From: Mycobacterium sp. E740
Lineage (GTDB): Bacteria > Actinomycetota > Actinomycetes > Mycobacteriales > Mycobacteriaceae
DNA length: 49,916 nucleotides
Direction: 5' to 3'
NCBI RefSeq assembly: GCF_001672895.1
Contig: NZ_LZKP01000202.1
Span: 1 to 49,916, forward strand
Shown: positions 25,361 through 34,162 of the stretch, one piece after another
How positions within the stretch are numbered: the stretch's first letter is position 1
Layout of the letters: each line of letters starts with the position of its first letter
The notes under the pieces: model-generated
The model's database searches: none
The model's input: the letters and a program-made list of their open reading frames with translations, nothing else
Told to the model about the DNA's origin: nothing
Program-made: the position numbers and the translations under genes

Positions 25361-25744
25361 TCAGTCGAATTGGCACGTGTGCATGTCTGCGTCTGACCAG
25401 AGTTCGTCTGTGGCGGCCGCGGCGTCGATGTAGCGGGCCAGTTGGCGGGCCTCGGCGGCGGTCAGGTAGTTCTCCCAGTGGGCTTGTACCGATACGGACG
25501 GCCCGGAATGCAGAGGCGGCTTGCTGGGGTCTCGGGGTTGAATGGTGCCGTCGGCCATCTGGACGGCGCACGGCTCCACCCAGATCGTCTGGTCCGTCTC
25601 GGGCGCCGCTTCGGGGCACAGGACGCGCTTCTCCCCGTAGACGATGCGGAATTCGTTTTCATAGTCCGCCCAGGACCGGACCTCGTCGTCGGCCGGCGTG
25701 GCGCCGGCGGGCAGCGGGATGTTCGGTGGGGGGATCGTGGTCAT
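25361..25744 (-). CDS. hypothetical protein, first gene of a pair
   Basis: A 127-residue soluble protein, MTTIPPPNIPLPAGATPADD..., containing a strand-rich centre (ENEFRIVYGEKRVLC, TIWVEPCAVQMADG) and an alpha-helix near the end (LTAAEARQLARYIDAAAATDEL). Both this and its partner have an exposed helix that contains an aromatic or acidic face followed by a cysteine-bearing tail. The ATG at 25744 is followed by the partner gene 3 nt after its stop. Function is unknown; the pair lies next to the tRNA cluster. Confidence 0.65.
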   Translation of the reverse strand: MTTIPPPNIPLPAGATPADDEVRSWADYENEFRIVYGEKRVLCPEAAPETDQTIWVEPCAVQMADGTIQPRDPSKPPLHSGPSVSVQAHWENYLTAAEARQLARYIDAAAATDELWSDADMHTCQFD

Positions 25745-25864
25745 TGCCTCGCCCTTTCGGTGTCGCGATCGACGACCGCCCCGAGCTGGCTACTACATGA
25801 CCAGTATGGTGCATATGTGGTGCATGTCGAAATTTGCAGCCACAAACCTGCAGCTAGAACGTGG

Positions 25865-25936
25865 TGCGCGATACTGGGATTGAACCAGTGACCTCTTCCG
25901 TGTCAGGGAAGCGCTCTCCCGCTGAGCTAATCGCGC
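25865..25936 (-). tRNA. tRNA-Val (GAC)
   Basis: A 72-nt cloverleaf: 7-bp acceptor GCGCGAT/ATCGCGC, D arm TAGCTCAG, anticodon loop CTGACAC between TTCC and GGAA, T arm ACTGG-TTCAATC-CCAGT. An encoded CCA follows at 25862-25864. Last of three minus-strand tRNAs. Confidence 0.95.
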
Positions 25937-25950
25937 CAGATCATTCGTTG

Positions 25951-26021
25951 AGGTGGAGACGGGAATCGAACCCGTGTGCACGGCTTTGCAGGCCGTTGCC
26001 TCACCACTCGGCCACTCCACC
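25951..26021 (-). tRNA. tRNA-Cys (GCA)
   Basis: A 71-nt cloverleaf: acceptor GGTGGAG/CTCCACC, anticodon loop CTGCAAA giving GCA, T arm CGGG-TTCGATT-CCCG. The CCA end is not encoded. Separated by 14 nt from tRNA-Val. Confidence 0.95.
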
Positions 26022-26048
26022 GCTGGGGTTGATGCCACTGCACCTTCG

Positions 26049-26121
26049 AGCGGATGACGGGATTCGAACCCGCGACCCTCACCTTGGCAAGGTGATGCGC
26101 TACCAACTGCGCTACATCCGC
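26049..26121 (-). tRNA. tRNA-Gly (GCC)
   Basis: A 73-nt cloverleaf: acceptor GCGGATG/CATCCGC, anticodon loop TTGCCAA between CACC and GGTG, T arm GCGGG-TTCGAAT-CCCG(T). First gene of the minus-strand tRNA transcript. The CCA end is not encoded. Confidence 0.95.
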
Positions 26122-26157
26122 GCGCCACGGACGACTCGTCGCCCGTCGCGAAGCACG

Positions 26158-26187
26158 ACGATAGTCCACCGAAGTGTAGCTGCACAA
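26158..26187 (-). promoter_or_regulatory. candidate promoter of the tRNA-Gly-Cys-Val transcript
   Basis: On the minus strand TTGTGC (26182-26187) is followed after 18 nt by TATCGT (26158-26163), a plausible SigA-type pair. This would place the start about 30 nt upstream of tRNA-Gly. Assigned by inspection only. Confidence 0.35.
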
Positions 26188-26382
26188 ATCTCCGCGTTTG
26201 CCGGTGCGCCTCCGCCCATCTCAACCCCGAAACGCCTGCTGAGACTCGCAGAAACGGCTGATCCACGGCCCGCATCGCACTTGAGACAGACGGCCCGCAC
26301 GGCAGCCTCGCCAAAGTGGATTCTGGCCGCAACCCTCACCGTGCTAGTCTTCGACGTCGTTCGGCCATTCGGCCGACTCTCC

Positions 26383-26454
26383 GGTCTCGTAGCTCAGTGG
26401 GAGAGCGTCCGCCTCACACGCGGAAGGTCGCTGGTTCGAACCCAGCCGGGACCA
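26383..26454 (+). tRNA. tRNA-Val (CAC)
   Basis: A 72-nt cloverleaf: acceptor GGTCTCG with CGGGACC (one G-T pair), anticodon stem-loop TCCGC-CTCACAC-GCGGA, T arm GCTGG-TTCGAAC-CCAGC, discriminator A. It is divergent from the three other tRNAs. A TAGTCT at 26345-26350 may be its -10 element. Confidence 0.95.
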
Positions 26455-26532
26455 CACCCCGATCACCAGCGCCGAGTGCGCGCCGCGGCTGCTCGTCTCC
26501 CTAGACTCGGATCATGACTTCCGGGATCCGCA

Positions 26533-26946
26533 ATGTCTGAAGCGAGCCAACCCGTCGCGATCCTGCCCGAGAGCGAATGCTGGAATCTGCTGGGCAGCGT
26601 GTCGCTGGGCCGGCTCGTCACGAGCGTCGACGGCCACGCCGAGATCTTTCCCATCAACTTCGTCGTCCAGCGCAAAACCCTGTTGTTCCGCACCGCCGAG
26701 GGCACCAAGCTGGTCAGCACGGCGATCAACCATGAGGTCGTCTTCGAAGCCGACGACCACACCACCGCCGGAGGTTGGAGCGTGATCGTCCGCGGCGTCG
26801 CCCGTTCGGTGCGCGACGACGACGACATAGCCGAGGCGGAGCGCGCGCAACTGCTGTCCTGGACCACGACCGTCAAACAGCACTACGTTCGCGTGCTGCC
26901 GCGACGGGTCACCGGCCGCCGGTTCCGATTCGGGCCCGCAGAGTAG
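26533..26946 (+). CDS. pyridoxamine 5'-phosphate oxidase-fold protein
   Basis: A 137-residue split-barrel flavin/F420-type domain (Pyridox_ox_2-like). It shows LGSVSLGRLVTSVDGHAEIFPINFVV, the characteristic first strands, followed by LLFRTAEGTKLVSTAINHEVVFEAD and SVIVRGVARSV. Such proteins bind FMN, F420 or heme-related cofactors and reduce or sequester small molecules; the substrate is unknown. The ATG at 26533 lies 78 nt after tRNA-Val(CAC), with a weak ribosome site. Confidence 0.85.
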   Translation: MSEASQPVAILPESECWNLLGSVSLGRLVTSVDGHAEIFPINFVVQRKTLLFRTAEGTKLVSTAINHEVVFEADDHTTAGGWSVIVRGVARSVRDDDDIAEAERAQLLSWTTTVKQHYVRVLPRRVTGRRFRFGPAE

Positions 26947-26955
26947 TAGAGCCGC

Positions 26956-27252
26956 CTAGCGGCGACGGCGCCACACAACGATGCCGAGCAAGGCCAGTAC
27001 GGCTATGGCCGCCGCCACTGGCACCGCCCGACTCGGATTGTCGGTGGCCGTGTGCCGGAGCGTGTCCGCCTTCTCGACGACGCGTTCCTTGGTTTCGTCT
27101 ACCTTGTCTTTAGCGCGCTGTTTCACATCGAGTTTGGCCTGCAGCGCTTCGACCGTTTCGCCGAGCTCGCTACGGGTCTGCTCGATGTCGGCCTGAATGT
27201 CGTCGACGCCCGCCTCCGGGCCTGGCTCGGGGCGAGGGTTCGGTGCGGTCAT
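26956..27252 (-). CDS. DUF3618 membrane-anchored protein
   Basis: A 98-residue protein. The DUF3618 signature is DDIQADIEQTRSELGETVEAL, followed by a charged coiled-coil stretch and a C-terminal transmembrane helix (VPVAAAIAVLALLGIVVWRR). Its ATG overlaps the stop of the holin-family gene (ATGA, 27249-27252), so the two are translationally coupled. This pairing is common in actinobacteria and usually linked to envelope stress; the role is not established. Confidence 0.88.
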   Translation of the reverse strand: MTAPNPRPEPGPEAGVDDIQADIEQTRSELGETVEALQAKLDVKQRAKDKVDETKERVVEKADTLRHTATDNPSRAVPVAAAIAVLALLGIVVWRRRR

Positions 27253-27650
27253 GAGCGGGCGTCCTTCAGTTCTTGGATGTCGGCCTTCACCGTCTCCACG
27301 GTCTTCGGGGCCGCCGGCGTGACCTCTTGTGCCTGCTTACGCCCCATGAGCGCGGTGACGCCGGCGATGACGAACAGCACCGCGGCGACGATCAGCGCCG
27401 CTGCCCACACGTCGAGCACGAGGGCAAGCGCCGCCACGGCCGCGGCGATCAACGTCGCCGCCCCGAAGAAAGCGAACAACCCGGCGATGCTGAACAAGCC
27501 CGCGCCGATCCCGGCGTGCTTCGCCGACTCTTGAAATTCCTTCTGCGCCAACCGCATTTCATCGCGGATCAGCCGCGACGTCTGCGTCGACAGCTGACTC
27601 ATCAATTCGCCGATCGACGCGTCCGGGGTAGGTCTCGATTCCACTGTCAT
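27249..27650 (-). CDS. phage-holin-superfamily (DUF1469-type) membrane protein
   Basis: A 133-residue protein: N-terminal helix SIGELMSQLSTQTSRLIRDEMRLAQKEF typical of the Act-holin/DUF1469 family, then two transmembrane helices (LFSIAGLFAFFGAATLIAAAVAAL and VWAAALIVAAVLFVIAGVTAL) and a charged tail. No prophage genes surround it, so it is a chromosomal member and not a lysis protein. ATG 27650 is preferred to the much longer open frame upstream, which lacks codon bias; a GTG one codon earlier is possible. Confidence 0.85.
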   Translation of the reverse strand: MTVESRPTPDASIGELMSQLSTQTSRLIRDEMRLAQKEFQESAKHAGIGAGLFSIAGLFAFFGAATLIAAAVAALALVLDVWAAALIVAAVLFVIAGVTALMGRKQAQEVTPAAPKTVETVKADIQELKDARS

Positions 27651-28013
27651 CACATACCAACCTCTGACTTGTCCTGACCTGTCGCGACAGTGATGCCCGT
27701 GGTCAAGCGCCCCGAAACCCGATCCATGTCTTGAATGCATCAGGCGGCGGCAGCACCGATTGTGACCTTGGGGCAACGGCGGCGCGCCACGGACCCCCAG
27801 GTCACAGCGGTATCGCAACCGGCGCCGACCGCGAATGCGGCCATCCCATGCCGAACCGGTCACCGTTTGGAAACGCTGCGGTGCGGCGTGGTGCGTGTCG
27901 GACGGTCGGCTGTTGATATTAACGCGGTCGTATAGGCGCGACCTGACTACGGCATGCATGGGTGCTGCCTCAGTTGAACGGATAACGAGCGTGAAATGAA
28001 GGGATCGACGTCG
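27651..28013. other. intergenic region between divergent genes
   Basis: About 360 bp between the holin-family gene and the proline-rich protein gene. Open frames on the plus strand lack ribosome sites. It probably holds both promoters; none is identified with confidence. The last 20 bases carry AAGGGA, the ribosome site of the next gene. Confidence 0.4.
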
Positions 28014-28490
28014 ATGACGATCTTTGATCGAGTCAACATCGCCGCACTCGTCGGGGGCGGATTGTGCGGGGTAGCCATCGCGTTGAGTCCGGCCGCACAG
28101 GCCGGTGGCTACGAATGTGTCCATACGTCGGCTGGGCAGGCGCCAGCGGGGGCACCGGCAGCCGGGGCGCCGGCAGCAGGAGCGGCGTGCGCTCCGGTCA
28201 CTGACATGTCCGGCGTGCCGATGGCGTTCCCTGGCCCGCCGCCCGTCGCGCCGCCGGTGGTGCCTCCGCCGCTCGCGCCGCCGGTGGTCCCGCCGCCCCT
28301 GGTGCCGCCCATCGCACCGCCCATCGTCCCGCCCGTCGCGGGTGCTCCGATCGCGGCCGGCGCTCCGGTGGCGGCGGGCGCCCCGATCACGGAGATGGGC
28401 GGATTGGCCGGCAAGGGTGACGCGGTGGGGCCGCTTCCCCCGGGAGCGCCCGTGCCGGGTCAGCCGACGCGGCCTGGCCCCGCGAGTTAA
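28014..28490 (+). CDS. proline-rich exported protein
   Basis: A 158-residue protein: signal peptide MTIFDRVNIAALVGGGLCGV to about AQA-GG, two cysteines (YECVH and AACAP), then low-complexity Ala/Gly/Pro sequence and a strongly periodic proline block (PPPVAPPVVPPPLAPPVVPP and onward) before a Gly/Ala-rich tail. ATG 28014 has AAGGGA at about 9 nt, better than ATG 27996. Proline-rich secreted proteins of this kind are usually wall-associated in mycobacteria; the role here is unknown. Confidence 0.75.
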   Translation: MTIFDRVNIAALVGGGLCGVAIALSPAAQAGGYECVHTSAGQAPAGAPAAGAPAAGAACAPVTDMSGVPMAFPGPPPVAPPVVPPPLAPPVVPPPLVPPIAPPIVPPVAGAPIAAGAPVAAGAPITEMGGLAGKGDAVGPLPPGAPVPGQPTRPGPAS

Positions 28491-28508
28491 ACGGTTCTCT
28501 GATGGGAA

Positions 28509-28539
28509 TGGCCCGGCGACCATGGCCGTCGCCGGGCCA
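28509..28539 (+). terminator. stem-loop terminator after the proline-rich gene
   Basis: Perfect 12-bp arms TGGCCCGGCGAC (28509-28520) and GTCGCCGGGCCA (28528-28539) with a 7-nt loop, 18 nt after the stop codon. The downstream AATCCGTTTGT is moderately T-rich. Confidence 0.8.
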
Positions 28540-28685
28540 AATCCGTTTGTGAACAACCAAATTCGCGTCGTGTGGCCGAACCGTGACGGAGACTTTACCG
28601 AATTGCCTTCGCGCTCTTGACCTTAATTCGTCCGGCGGCCCATACCATTATTGACATCGTTGTAATTTCAAGGGAGGCAGCGGAT

Positions 28686-29561
28686 TTGCGTGCGGTATTT
28701 CGGTGTGTTCTTGCCGCCGTCGTCGTCGCTACCAGTGTGGTGGCCGGGCCGGCCGAAGAAAGCGCGGCAGCGGCCAACCAGTCCCTGAGAAGCGCCATCG
28801 CCTCCATACTTCCGGAGCAAGGCCAGATGGTCGGCGTTGCGCACCCCGTCGTGGTGAACTTCGCGGCACCCGTCGTTGACCAGCGGGCTACCGAGCGGCT
28901 CCTCGACATCAGCTCCGACCCCGCGATGACGGGCACCTTCGAGTGGCTCGACAACAAGACCGTCCAGTGGGTGCCCGACCGATTCTGGCCTGCGCACAGC
29001 ACAATTGCGCTTTCCGTCGGCGGCATGAAGACGAACATCGCCACGGGGCCCGCGGTGGTCGGCGTTGCCAACATCGCCGAACACACCTTCACGGTCACCA
29101 TCGACGGCGTCGACGCCGGACCGCCGTCAACCCTGCCCGCGCCGCACCACCGGCCGAACTTCGGCAAGCCCGGAGTTTTTCCGGCTTCGATGGGCAGGCC
29201 CGAATATCCAACGCCCGTCGGCACTTTCGCCGTGTTGAGCAAGGAACGCGACGTGATGATGGATTCGAGCAGCGTCGGCATCCCCGTCAGCGCCGAAGAC
29301 GGCTACCTGCTCGACGTCGAGTGGGCCGTCCGGATCACCCAACGTGGCATCTTCGTGCATTCGGCACCGTGGGCGGTCAACGCGCTGGGATATGAGAACG
29401 TCAGCCACGGCTGCATCAGCCTCAGCCCCGAAGACGCCGAGTGGTACTTCAATACGGTCAAGGTCGGCGATCCGGTCATCGTGCAGGAGAACAGCGTCGA
29501 GGTGCCCCGACCGCGGGTCGAACCGGCGAACCCGGAGGTTCCTCGAGTCGTCTCCCGCTGA
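28686..29561 (+). CDS. L,D-transpeptidase (peptidoglycan 3->3 cross-linking)
   Basis: A 291-residue exported enzyme. After an N-terminal hydrophobic signal (RAVFRCVLAAVVVATSVVAG) there is an Ig-like domain (residues about 45-130: MVGVAHPVVVNFAAPV, TGTFEWLDNKTVQWVPD) and the YkuD catalytic domain, with the essential S-HGC-I-S motif (YENVSHGCISLSPEDAEWYF) containing the catalytic cysteine and histidine, and an upstream RGIFVHSAPW strand. It makes meso-DAP to meso-DAP bonds, dominant in mycobacterial walls. The TTG at 28686 is chosen because AGGGAGG lies 9 nt upstream; the open frame begins earlier without a ribosome site. Confidence 0.9.
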   Translation: MRAVFRCVLAAVVVATSVVAGPAEESAAAANQSLRSAIASILPEQGQMVGVAHPVVVNFAAPVVDQRATERLLDISSDPAMTGTFEWLDNKTVQWVPDRFWPAHSTIALSVGGMKTNIATGPAVVGVANIAEHTFTVTIDGVDAGPPSTLPAPHHRPNFGKPGVFPASMGRPEYPTPVGTFAVLSKERDVMMDSSSVGIPVSAEDGYLLDVEWAVRITQRGIFVHSAPWAVNALGYENVSHGCISLSPEDAEWYFNTVKVGDPVIVQENSVEVPRPRVEPANPEVPRVVSR

Positions 29562-29573
29562 GGACCTCCCCGG

Positions 29574-30287
29574 TCAACTGTGCTCTGGGGAATGTGAGTT
29601 CTTCACGATCTCCGTAGCGATCTTGATCAGCGGCACGTTGGAGTCCTGCGAGAGTTTGCGCAGCAGATCGAAAGCCTGAACCGCGTCGACGCCGTAGCGC
29701 TCCATCAGCATGCCCTTCGCCTGGCCGATCGTGTCGCGGCTGGCCAGGGCTTGCCTGAACTGCGCGTCGCGGCGTGCGGCATTCCAGGCCACCGAAGAAT
29801 GTGCCGCAAAAACCAGGCCGATGCTTCTCGACTGATCGTTGAATGAGTCGGGGTGCTCCGAGTAGACGTTGAGCGCGCCCATCGTCTCGCCCTCGATGAA
29901 CAACTGAAACGCCATGATCGACCGGATCGGCGTCTCGGCCAGGGCGTCGCGCCGATACAGGGGAAACCGGTCCTCGGTCTCCAAGTCCGCGATGTAGACG
30001 ACCTTCTTCTCCCACGCCGCACACAGGCACGGGCCCTGCTGGTGCTGCTGCTGGATCTTGTCGAGCAGCATCGGGTACAGGTGCGTGGCGGCCGGAGTCT
30101 CGACGGTCTTGGATTTGCGGGTGATGGTGATGCCGGCGTACTGCGCGCCCGGGATCTCGACGGCCGCGTGTTCGGCCAACTCGGCGATGACGGTGTCCGC
30201 GTCCGGCCTGGTGTAGAGCCCGCGCACCAGTTCGGCGATGCGCAGGTGGGTGTCCTCGCGCTCGTCGGGTTCGTTCGTCATCACCAT
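29574..30287 (-). CDS. GAF-ANTAR regulator (RNA-binding antiterminator type)
   Basis: A 237-residue protein. Residues about 15-160 are a GAF-like sensor domain (IAELVRGLYTRPDADTVIAEL...); residues about 175-232 are an ANTAR domain (LASRDTIGQAKGMLMERYGV, DAVQAFDLLRKLSQDSN). ANTAR proteins bind paired hairpins in nascent RNA to prevent termination. The ATG at 30287 (with AAGGACTCC upstream) is followed by a second methionine. The stop lies 12 bp from that of the L,D-transpeptidase gene. Signal and RNA target are unknown. Confidence 0.9.
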   Translation of the reverse strand: MVMTNEPDEREDTHLRIAELVRGLYTRPDADTVIAELAEHAAVEIPGAQYAGITITRKSKTVETPAATHLYPMLLDKIQQQHQQGPCLCAAWEKKVVYIADLETEDRFPLYRRDALAETPIRSIMAFQLFIEGETMGALNVYSEHPDSFNDQSRSIGLVFAAHSSVAWNAARRDAQFRQALASRDTIGQAKGMLMERYGVDAVQAFDLLRKLSQDSNVPLIKIATEIVKNSHSPEHS

Positions 30288-30424
30288 CCGGAGTCCTTCT
30301 CTGAGTCGTTCAAGGCTACGCGAAAAAGGCCGCGGTTGATCTTGGGTTCTCGTGTTCCCGTGGAAATTATCGCTGACGCAAAAAGCCTCAGATGCAATCT
30401 AGAACGCAACCGGCATTGACACCA

Positions 30425-30922
30425 CTACAGCGCGCGTAGATAGCGCTCGGTGACCACGCGCTGCACCAGTGACGTCACCGGCGAGCCCAGCCGGCTCCAC
30501 CAGGTCGCGTGCCGGGAGAACGCCGTCACCACGGCCGACACCTGTTCCGATGCCGCGTCGAAGGTCACCAGGAACAGCTCCTCGCCGGATTCGGCGTGGC
30601 CGGGCAGCGTGCCGTAGGCGAACCCACGCCGGTCGGCTTCGTCGACGACATAGACGACCCGGCACGGCGCGGCAATCGGCCCGAGGTGCACGAGCACCTC
30701 CGAGCCGACCTGTGCGGTCTCCGTCGTCGCTTCGACACGCACACCGGCGCCGCGCAGCATGCCCCACCGCATCCCGCTCTCGGCGGCCTCCTCGAAACGA
30801 CGACGCCCGCGGCCGATGGCGGCCGACTTGTGCACGTGGCGGTACCCGTCCGGCAGCGCCCGCGCAGTGGCGCCCACCTCCGGGTAGGTCAGCGGCAGGG
30901 CAGCCAGATCGCTCAGCTTCAT
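30425..30922 (-). CDS. DUF1990 family protein
   Basis: A 165-residue soluble protein starting MKLSDLAALPLTYPEVGATA, with the family's YRHVHKSAAIGRGRRRFEEA segment, a beta-rich START-like centre (EVLVHLGPIAAPCRVVYVVDE) and a C-terminal helix VTSLVQRVVTERYLRAL. Function is unknown; the fold is probably ligand-binding. It is divergent from the thioesterase gene (76-bp gap) that heads the large operon. Confidence 0.88.
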   Translation of the reverse strand: MKLSDLAALPLTYPEVGATARALPDGYRHVHKSAAIGRGRRRFEEAAESGMRWGMLRGAGVRVEATTETAQVGSEVLVHLGPIAAPCRVVYVVDEADRRGFAYGTLPGHAESGEELFLVTFDAASEQVSAVVTAFSRHATWWSRLGSPVTSLVQRVVTERYLRAL

Positions 30923-30998
30923 CCGGTCACCTTCTCATCCACCGACGCAGTGCAACGCCGAAGCGGCTTCGAGTCGAGCCAGGCAATACGGTGATCGA

Positions 30999-31628
30999 GT
31001 GAGCTCCGAGCAGCACGTCAAAGCCGAACCCGGTGGCGGCTTCAACCCGCCGGTTCCCACCGACCGCGGGGGACCCGACTATGGGCGCTTCATCGAAGCG
31101 GTCCGCACGCTGCAGGACCACGCGCGGGCCGCGGACGCCCCCGACGAGGTGATCACCGCCGCCGCCGACCAGATCGAGAAGATCTCGCAGCTGCTCGCGC
31201 CGTACTACGCAGACGAGTGGGCTTCCCCCTCCGGCCGGCGGATGGACCTGCCGAACCGCGGCAACATCTTGTCGGTCCCCGTCGACCTGCGTGTGACCGA
31301 CGACCAGCGAATCGCCGGCACTGCGGAGTTCCGCCGCTTTCACCTCGGCCGTAACGGCGCGGCCCACGGGGGCGCGGTCGCGATGCTCTTCGACGCGCTG
31401 CTCGGCTTCACCGCGTTCAAACTCAGCGGCAGCAGGGCGCAGCGCACCGCGTTCCTGCACATCGACTACCGCAAGATCGCACGCGTCGAACGACAGTTCC
31501 AGGTGGACGCGGGCATCGACCGCATCGAGGGCCGCAAGATCTTCGTGTCCGGGCGACTCCTCGATGGCGACACAGTGCTCGCCGAAGCGCACGCCTTGTT
31601 CGTCAAACTCAAGCCGGGCCAGCCGTGA
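30999..31628 (+). CDS. PaaI-type hotdog-fold thioesterase
   Basis: A 209-residue protein. After an N-terminal helical extension of about 90 residues comes a hotdog domain with the PaaI signature: FHLGRNGAAHGGAVAMLFD (catalytic region) and LHIDYRKIARVERQFQVD. It hydrolyses acyl- or aryl-CoA thioesters; the substrate is unknown. GTG 30999 starts the gene. It overlaps the next gene by 4 nt (GTGA), and so on through to pimA and beyond. Confidence 0.85.
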   Translation: MSSEQHVKAEPGGGFNPPVPTDRGGPDYGRFIEAVRTLQDHARAADAPDEVITAAADQIEKISQLLAPYYADEWASPSGRRMDLPNRGNILSVPVDLRVTDDQRIAGTAEFRRFHLGRNGAAHGGAVAMLFDALLGFTAFKLSGSRAQRTAFLHIDYRKIARVERQFQVDAGIDRIEGRKIFVSGRLLDGDTVLAEAHALFVKLKPGQP

Positions 31629-32044
31629 AGGTCGCCGATGCGAAGCGGCGCTGGGCGCGCTGGCGCGACGGAATCCGGGAGCGCCGGTCCGTCGACTTGG
31701 TCTACCGCATCGCCGTCGGGGTCGTCGGCGTCATCGTGCTCGGCGCGGGAATCATCGCGATCCCATATCCGGGGCCCGGGTGGGCGATCGTCTTCGTCGG
31801 CCTGGGCATTCTGGCCACCGAGTTCGACTGGGCGCGCCGACTGCTGGCGCACGCCAAGGAGCGCTACGACAAGGCGATGGACTGGTTCCATCGTCAGCAC
31901 GCCATCGTGCAGATCTCCGGCGGTCTGCTCACGGCGCTCATCGTGGCGGCGACGCTGTGGTTGCTGGGCGCGATCGACTGGTCCGCCGAACTGGTCGGGG
32001 TGGAACACGAGTGGTTGAACAGTCCGATCGGCATCGGGGACTGA
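31625..32044 (+). CDS. TIGR02611-type PGPGW membrane protein
   Basis: A 139-residue protein: N-terminal amphipathic helix, then VYRIAVGVVGVIVLGAGIIA, the IPYPGPGWAIVFVGLGIL motif that defines the family, and another hydrophobic helix (IVQISGGLLTALIVAATLWL). Function is unknown. The GTG start overlaps the stop of the thioesterase gene. Common in actinobacteria close to thrS. Confidence 0.88.
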   Translation: MKVADAKRRWARWRDGIRERRSVDLVYRIAVGVVGVIVLGAGIIAIPYPGPGWAIVFVGLGILATEFDWARRLLAHAKERYDKAMDWFHRQHAIVQISGGLLTALIVAATLWLLGAIDWSAELVGVEHEWLNSPIGIGD

Positions 32045-32107
32045 CGACCCGCACCGATAGCATGGTCGCGTCCTCGAGTCTGTTGACGACGATTTGGAGA
32101 GCCACCG

Positions 32108-34162
32108 ATGACCGCCGCCGCCAACCCTGTCCCAGCTGCCCCGATCCGGGTCGCTGCCGGGACCACTGCGGGTGAGGCGGTGCGGCAGGCAGGCTTGCCC
32201 AGCCGCGGGGCACCGGACGCGATCGTCGTCGTCCGCGACACCGAGGGCCGGCTACGCGACTTGTCGTGGGCACCGGACGCCGACGCCGAGGTGACTCCGG
32301 TGGCCGCCGACACCGACGACGGCCGCAGTGTCATCCGGCACTCGACCGCGCACGTGCTGGCGCAGGCCGTGCAGGAGTTGTTCCCCGAAGCCAAACTCGG
32401 CATCGGTCCGCCGATCGCCGACGGCTTCTACTACGACTTCGACGTGGAGCGTGCGTTCACACCCGAGGATTTGGCAGCACTGGAGAAGCGCATGCGCCAG
32501 ATCGTCAAGGAGGGTCAGCTGTTCTCCCGGCGCGTCTACGAGTCCAAAGAGCAAGCGCGCGAAGAACTCGCCGACGAGCCGTACAAGCTCGAGTTGGTCG
32601 ATGACAAGTCGGGTGATCCGGACGTCATGGAGGTCGGTGGCGACGAGCTGACCGCCTACGACAACCTCAATCCCCGTACCCGCGAACGCGAGTGGGGTGA
32701 CCTGTGCCGTGGCCCGCACATCCCGACGACGAAATACATTCCGGCGTTCAAACTGACCCGCAGTTCGGCGGCGTACTGGCGCGGCGACCAGAACAACGCG
32801 AGCCTGCAGCGCATCTACGGCACGGCCTGGGAGTCGCAGGAAGCCCTCGACAAGCATCTGGAGCTCATCGAAGAGGCGCTACGACGCGATCACCGCAAAC
32901 TCGGCACCGAACTCGACCTCTTCAGCTTCCCCGACGAATTGGGTTCGGGCCTACCGGTTTTCCACCCCAAGGGCGGCGTCGTACGGCTGGAGTTGGAGGA
33001 CTACTCGCGGCGTAAGCACCTCGAGGCGGGCTACGAGTTCGTCAACACTCCGCACATCACCAAGGAGCAGCTCTACATCACGTCGGGTCACCTCGAGTGG
33101 TACGCCGACGGCATGTTCCCTCCCATGCACATCGACGCCGAGTTCGGTCCCGACGGCGAGGTGCGCAAACCCGGGCAGGACTACTACCTCAAGCCGATGA
33201 ACTGCCCCATGCACCATCTGATCTTCCGGTCACGGGGACGGTCTTATCGCGAATTGCCTTTGCGGCTCTTCGAATTCGGTTCGGTGTACCGCTACGAGAA
33301 ATCCGGCGTCGTGCACGGCCTGACCCGGGTGCGCGGCATGACCCAGGACGACGCGCACATCTACACGACCCGCGAACAGATGCGCGACGAGTTGGCCTCG
33401 CTGCTGCGCTTCGTGCTGGATCTGCTCGCCGACTACGGCCTGGACGACTACTACCTGGAGCTGTCGACCAAGAACCCGGAGAAGTACGTCGGCGCCGACG
33501 AGGACTGGGAAGAGGCCACCGAGACGCTGCGGGAGGTCGCCGAGGCCTCGGGCCTCGAGTTGGTGCCCGACCCCGGCGGCGCGGCCTTCTACGGGCCCAA
33601 GATCTCGGTTCAGGTCAAAGACGCGTTGGGACGCCACTGGCAGATGTCGACCATCCAGCTGGACTTCAACATGCCCGACCGGTTCGAGCTGGAGTACACC
33701 GCCGCCGACGGCAGCCGACAGCGTCCGGTGCTGATCCACCGCGCGTTGTTCGGCTCGATCGAGCGGTTCTTCGGCGTGCTCACCGAGCACTACGCAGGCG
33801 CGTTCCCGGCGTGGCTGGCGCCGGTGCAGGTGGTCGGGATCCCGGTCAGCGACGACCACGTTCCGTACCTGAACGACCTTGCGACGCAACTGAAGAGCAA
33901 GGGCATCCGGGTCGAGGTCGACACCAGTGACGATCGGATGGCGAAGAAGATCGTCAACCACACCAACCAGAAGGTGCCGTTCATGTTGCTGGCGGGGGAC
34001 CGGGACGTGGAGGCCGACGCGGTCAGCTTCCGGTTCGGTGACCGCACCCAGATCAACGGGGTGCCGCGCGACGAGGCCGTCGCCGCGATCACCGACTGGG
34101 TCGCCAGCCGTAACAATGCGGCTCCCACCGCAGAGCTGCTCGAGGCGGGGATCTCGAAGTGA
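32108..34162 (+). CDS. thrS: threonyl-tRNA synthetase
   Basis: A 684-residue class II synthetase charging tRNA-Thr. Order: TGS domain (residues about 12-70), editing domain with [11 protein letters not shown] (HxxxH) near 78 and [10 protein letters not shown] (C-x3-H) near 200, catalytic core with motif 1 and the zinc cysteine in MNCPMHH near 360, motif 2 [19 protein letters not shown] and [16 protein letters not shown], motif 3 [16 protein letters not shown], and the anticodon-binding domain from about 565. The ATG at 32108 has TTGGAGAG upstream. A TAGCAT (32057-32062) may be a -10 element. The stop overlaps the HIT gene start (GTGA). Confidence 0.97.
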   Translation: MTAAANPVPAAPIRVAAGTTAGEAVRQAGLPSRGAPDAIVVVRDTEGRLRDLSWAPDADAEVTPVAADTDDGRSVIRHSTAHVLAQAVQELFPEAKLGIGPPIADGFYYDFDVERAFTPEDLAALEKRMRQIVKEGQLFSRRVYESKEQAREELADEPYKLELVDDKSGDPDVMEVGGDELTAYDNLNPRTREREWGDLCRGPHIPTTKYIPAFKLTRSSAAYWRGDQNNASLQRIYGTAWESQEALDKHLELIEEALRRDHRKLGTELDLFSFPDELGSGLPVFHPKGGVVRLELEDYSRRKHLEAGYEFVNTPHITKEQLYITSGHLEWYADGMFPPMHIDAEFGPDGEVRKPGQDYYLKPMNCPMHHLIFRSRGRSYRELPLRLFEFGSVYRYEKSGVVHGLTRVRGMTQDDAHIYTTREQMRDELASLLRFVLDLLADYGLDDYYLELSTKNPEKYVGADEDWEEATETLREVAEASGLELVPDPGGAAFYGPKISVQVKDALGRHWQMSTIQLDFNMPDRFELEYTAADGSRQRPVLIHRALFGSIERFFGVLTEHYAGAFPAWLAPVQVVGIPVSDDHVPYLNDLATQLKSKGIRVEVDTSDDRMAKKIVNHTNQKVPFMLLAGDRDVEADAVSFRFGDRTQINGVPRDEAVAAITDWVASRNNAAPTAELLEAGISK

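Noticed and set aside
17838..26121. Integrase, att-site duplication or prophage structural genes in the accessory region
   Set aside because: I looked for a copy of the tRNA-Val(GAC) 3' end and for integrase or capsid motifs and found none; the region may be an old or degraded insertion, but there is no direct evidence in the window.
27651..28556. N-terminal extension of the holin-family gene to 28556
   Set aside because: The extra 300 residues are Arg-rich, overlap the plus-strand proline-rich gene and match the antisense of it; the family begins at about 27650.
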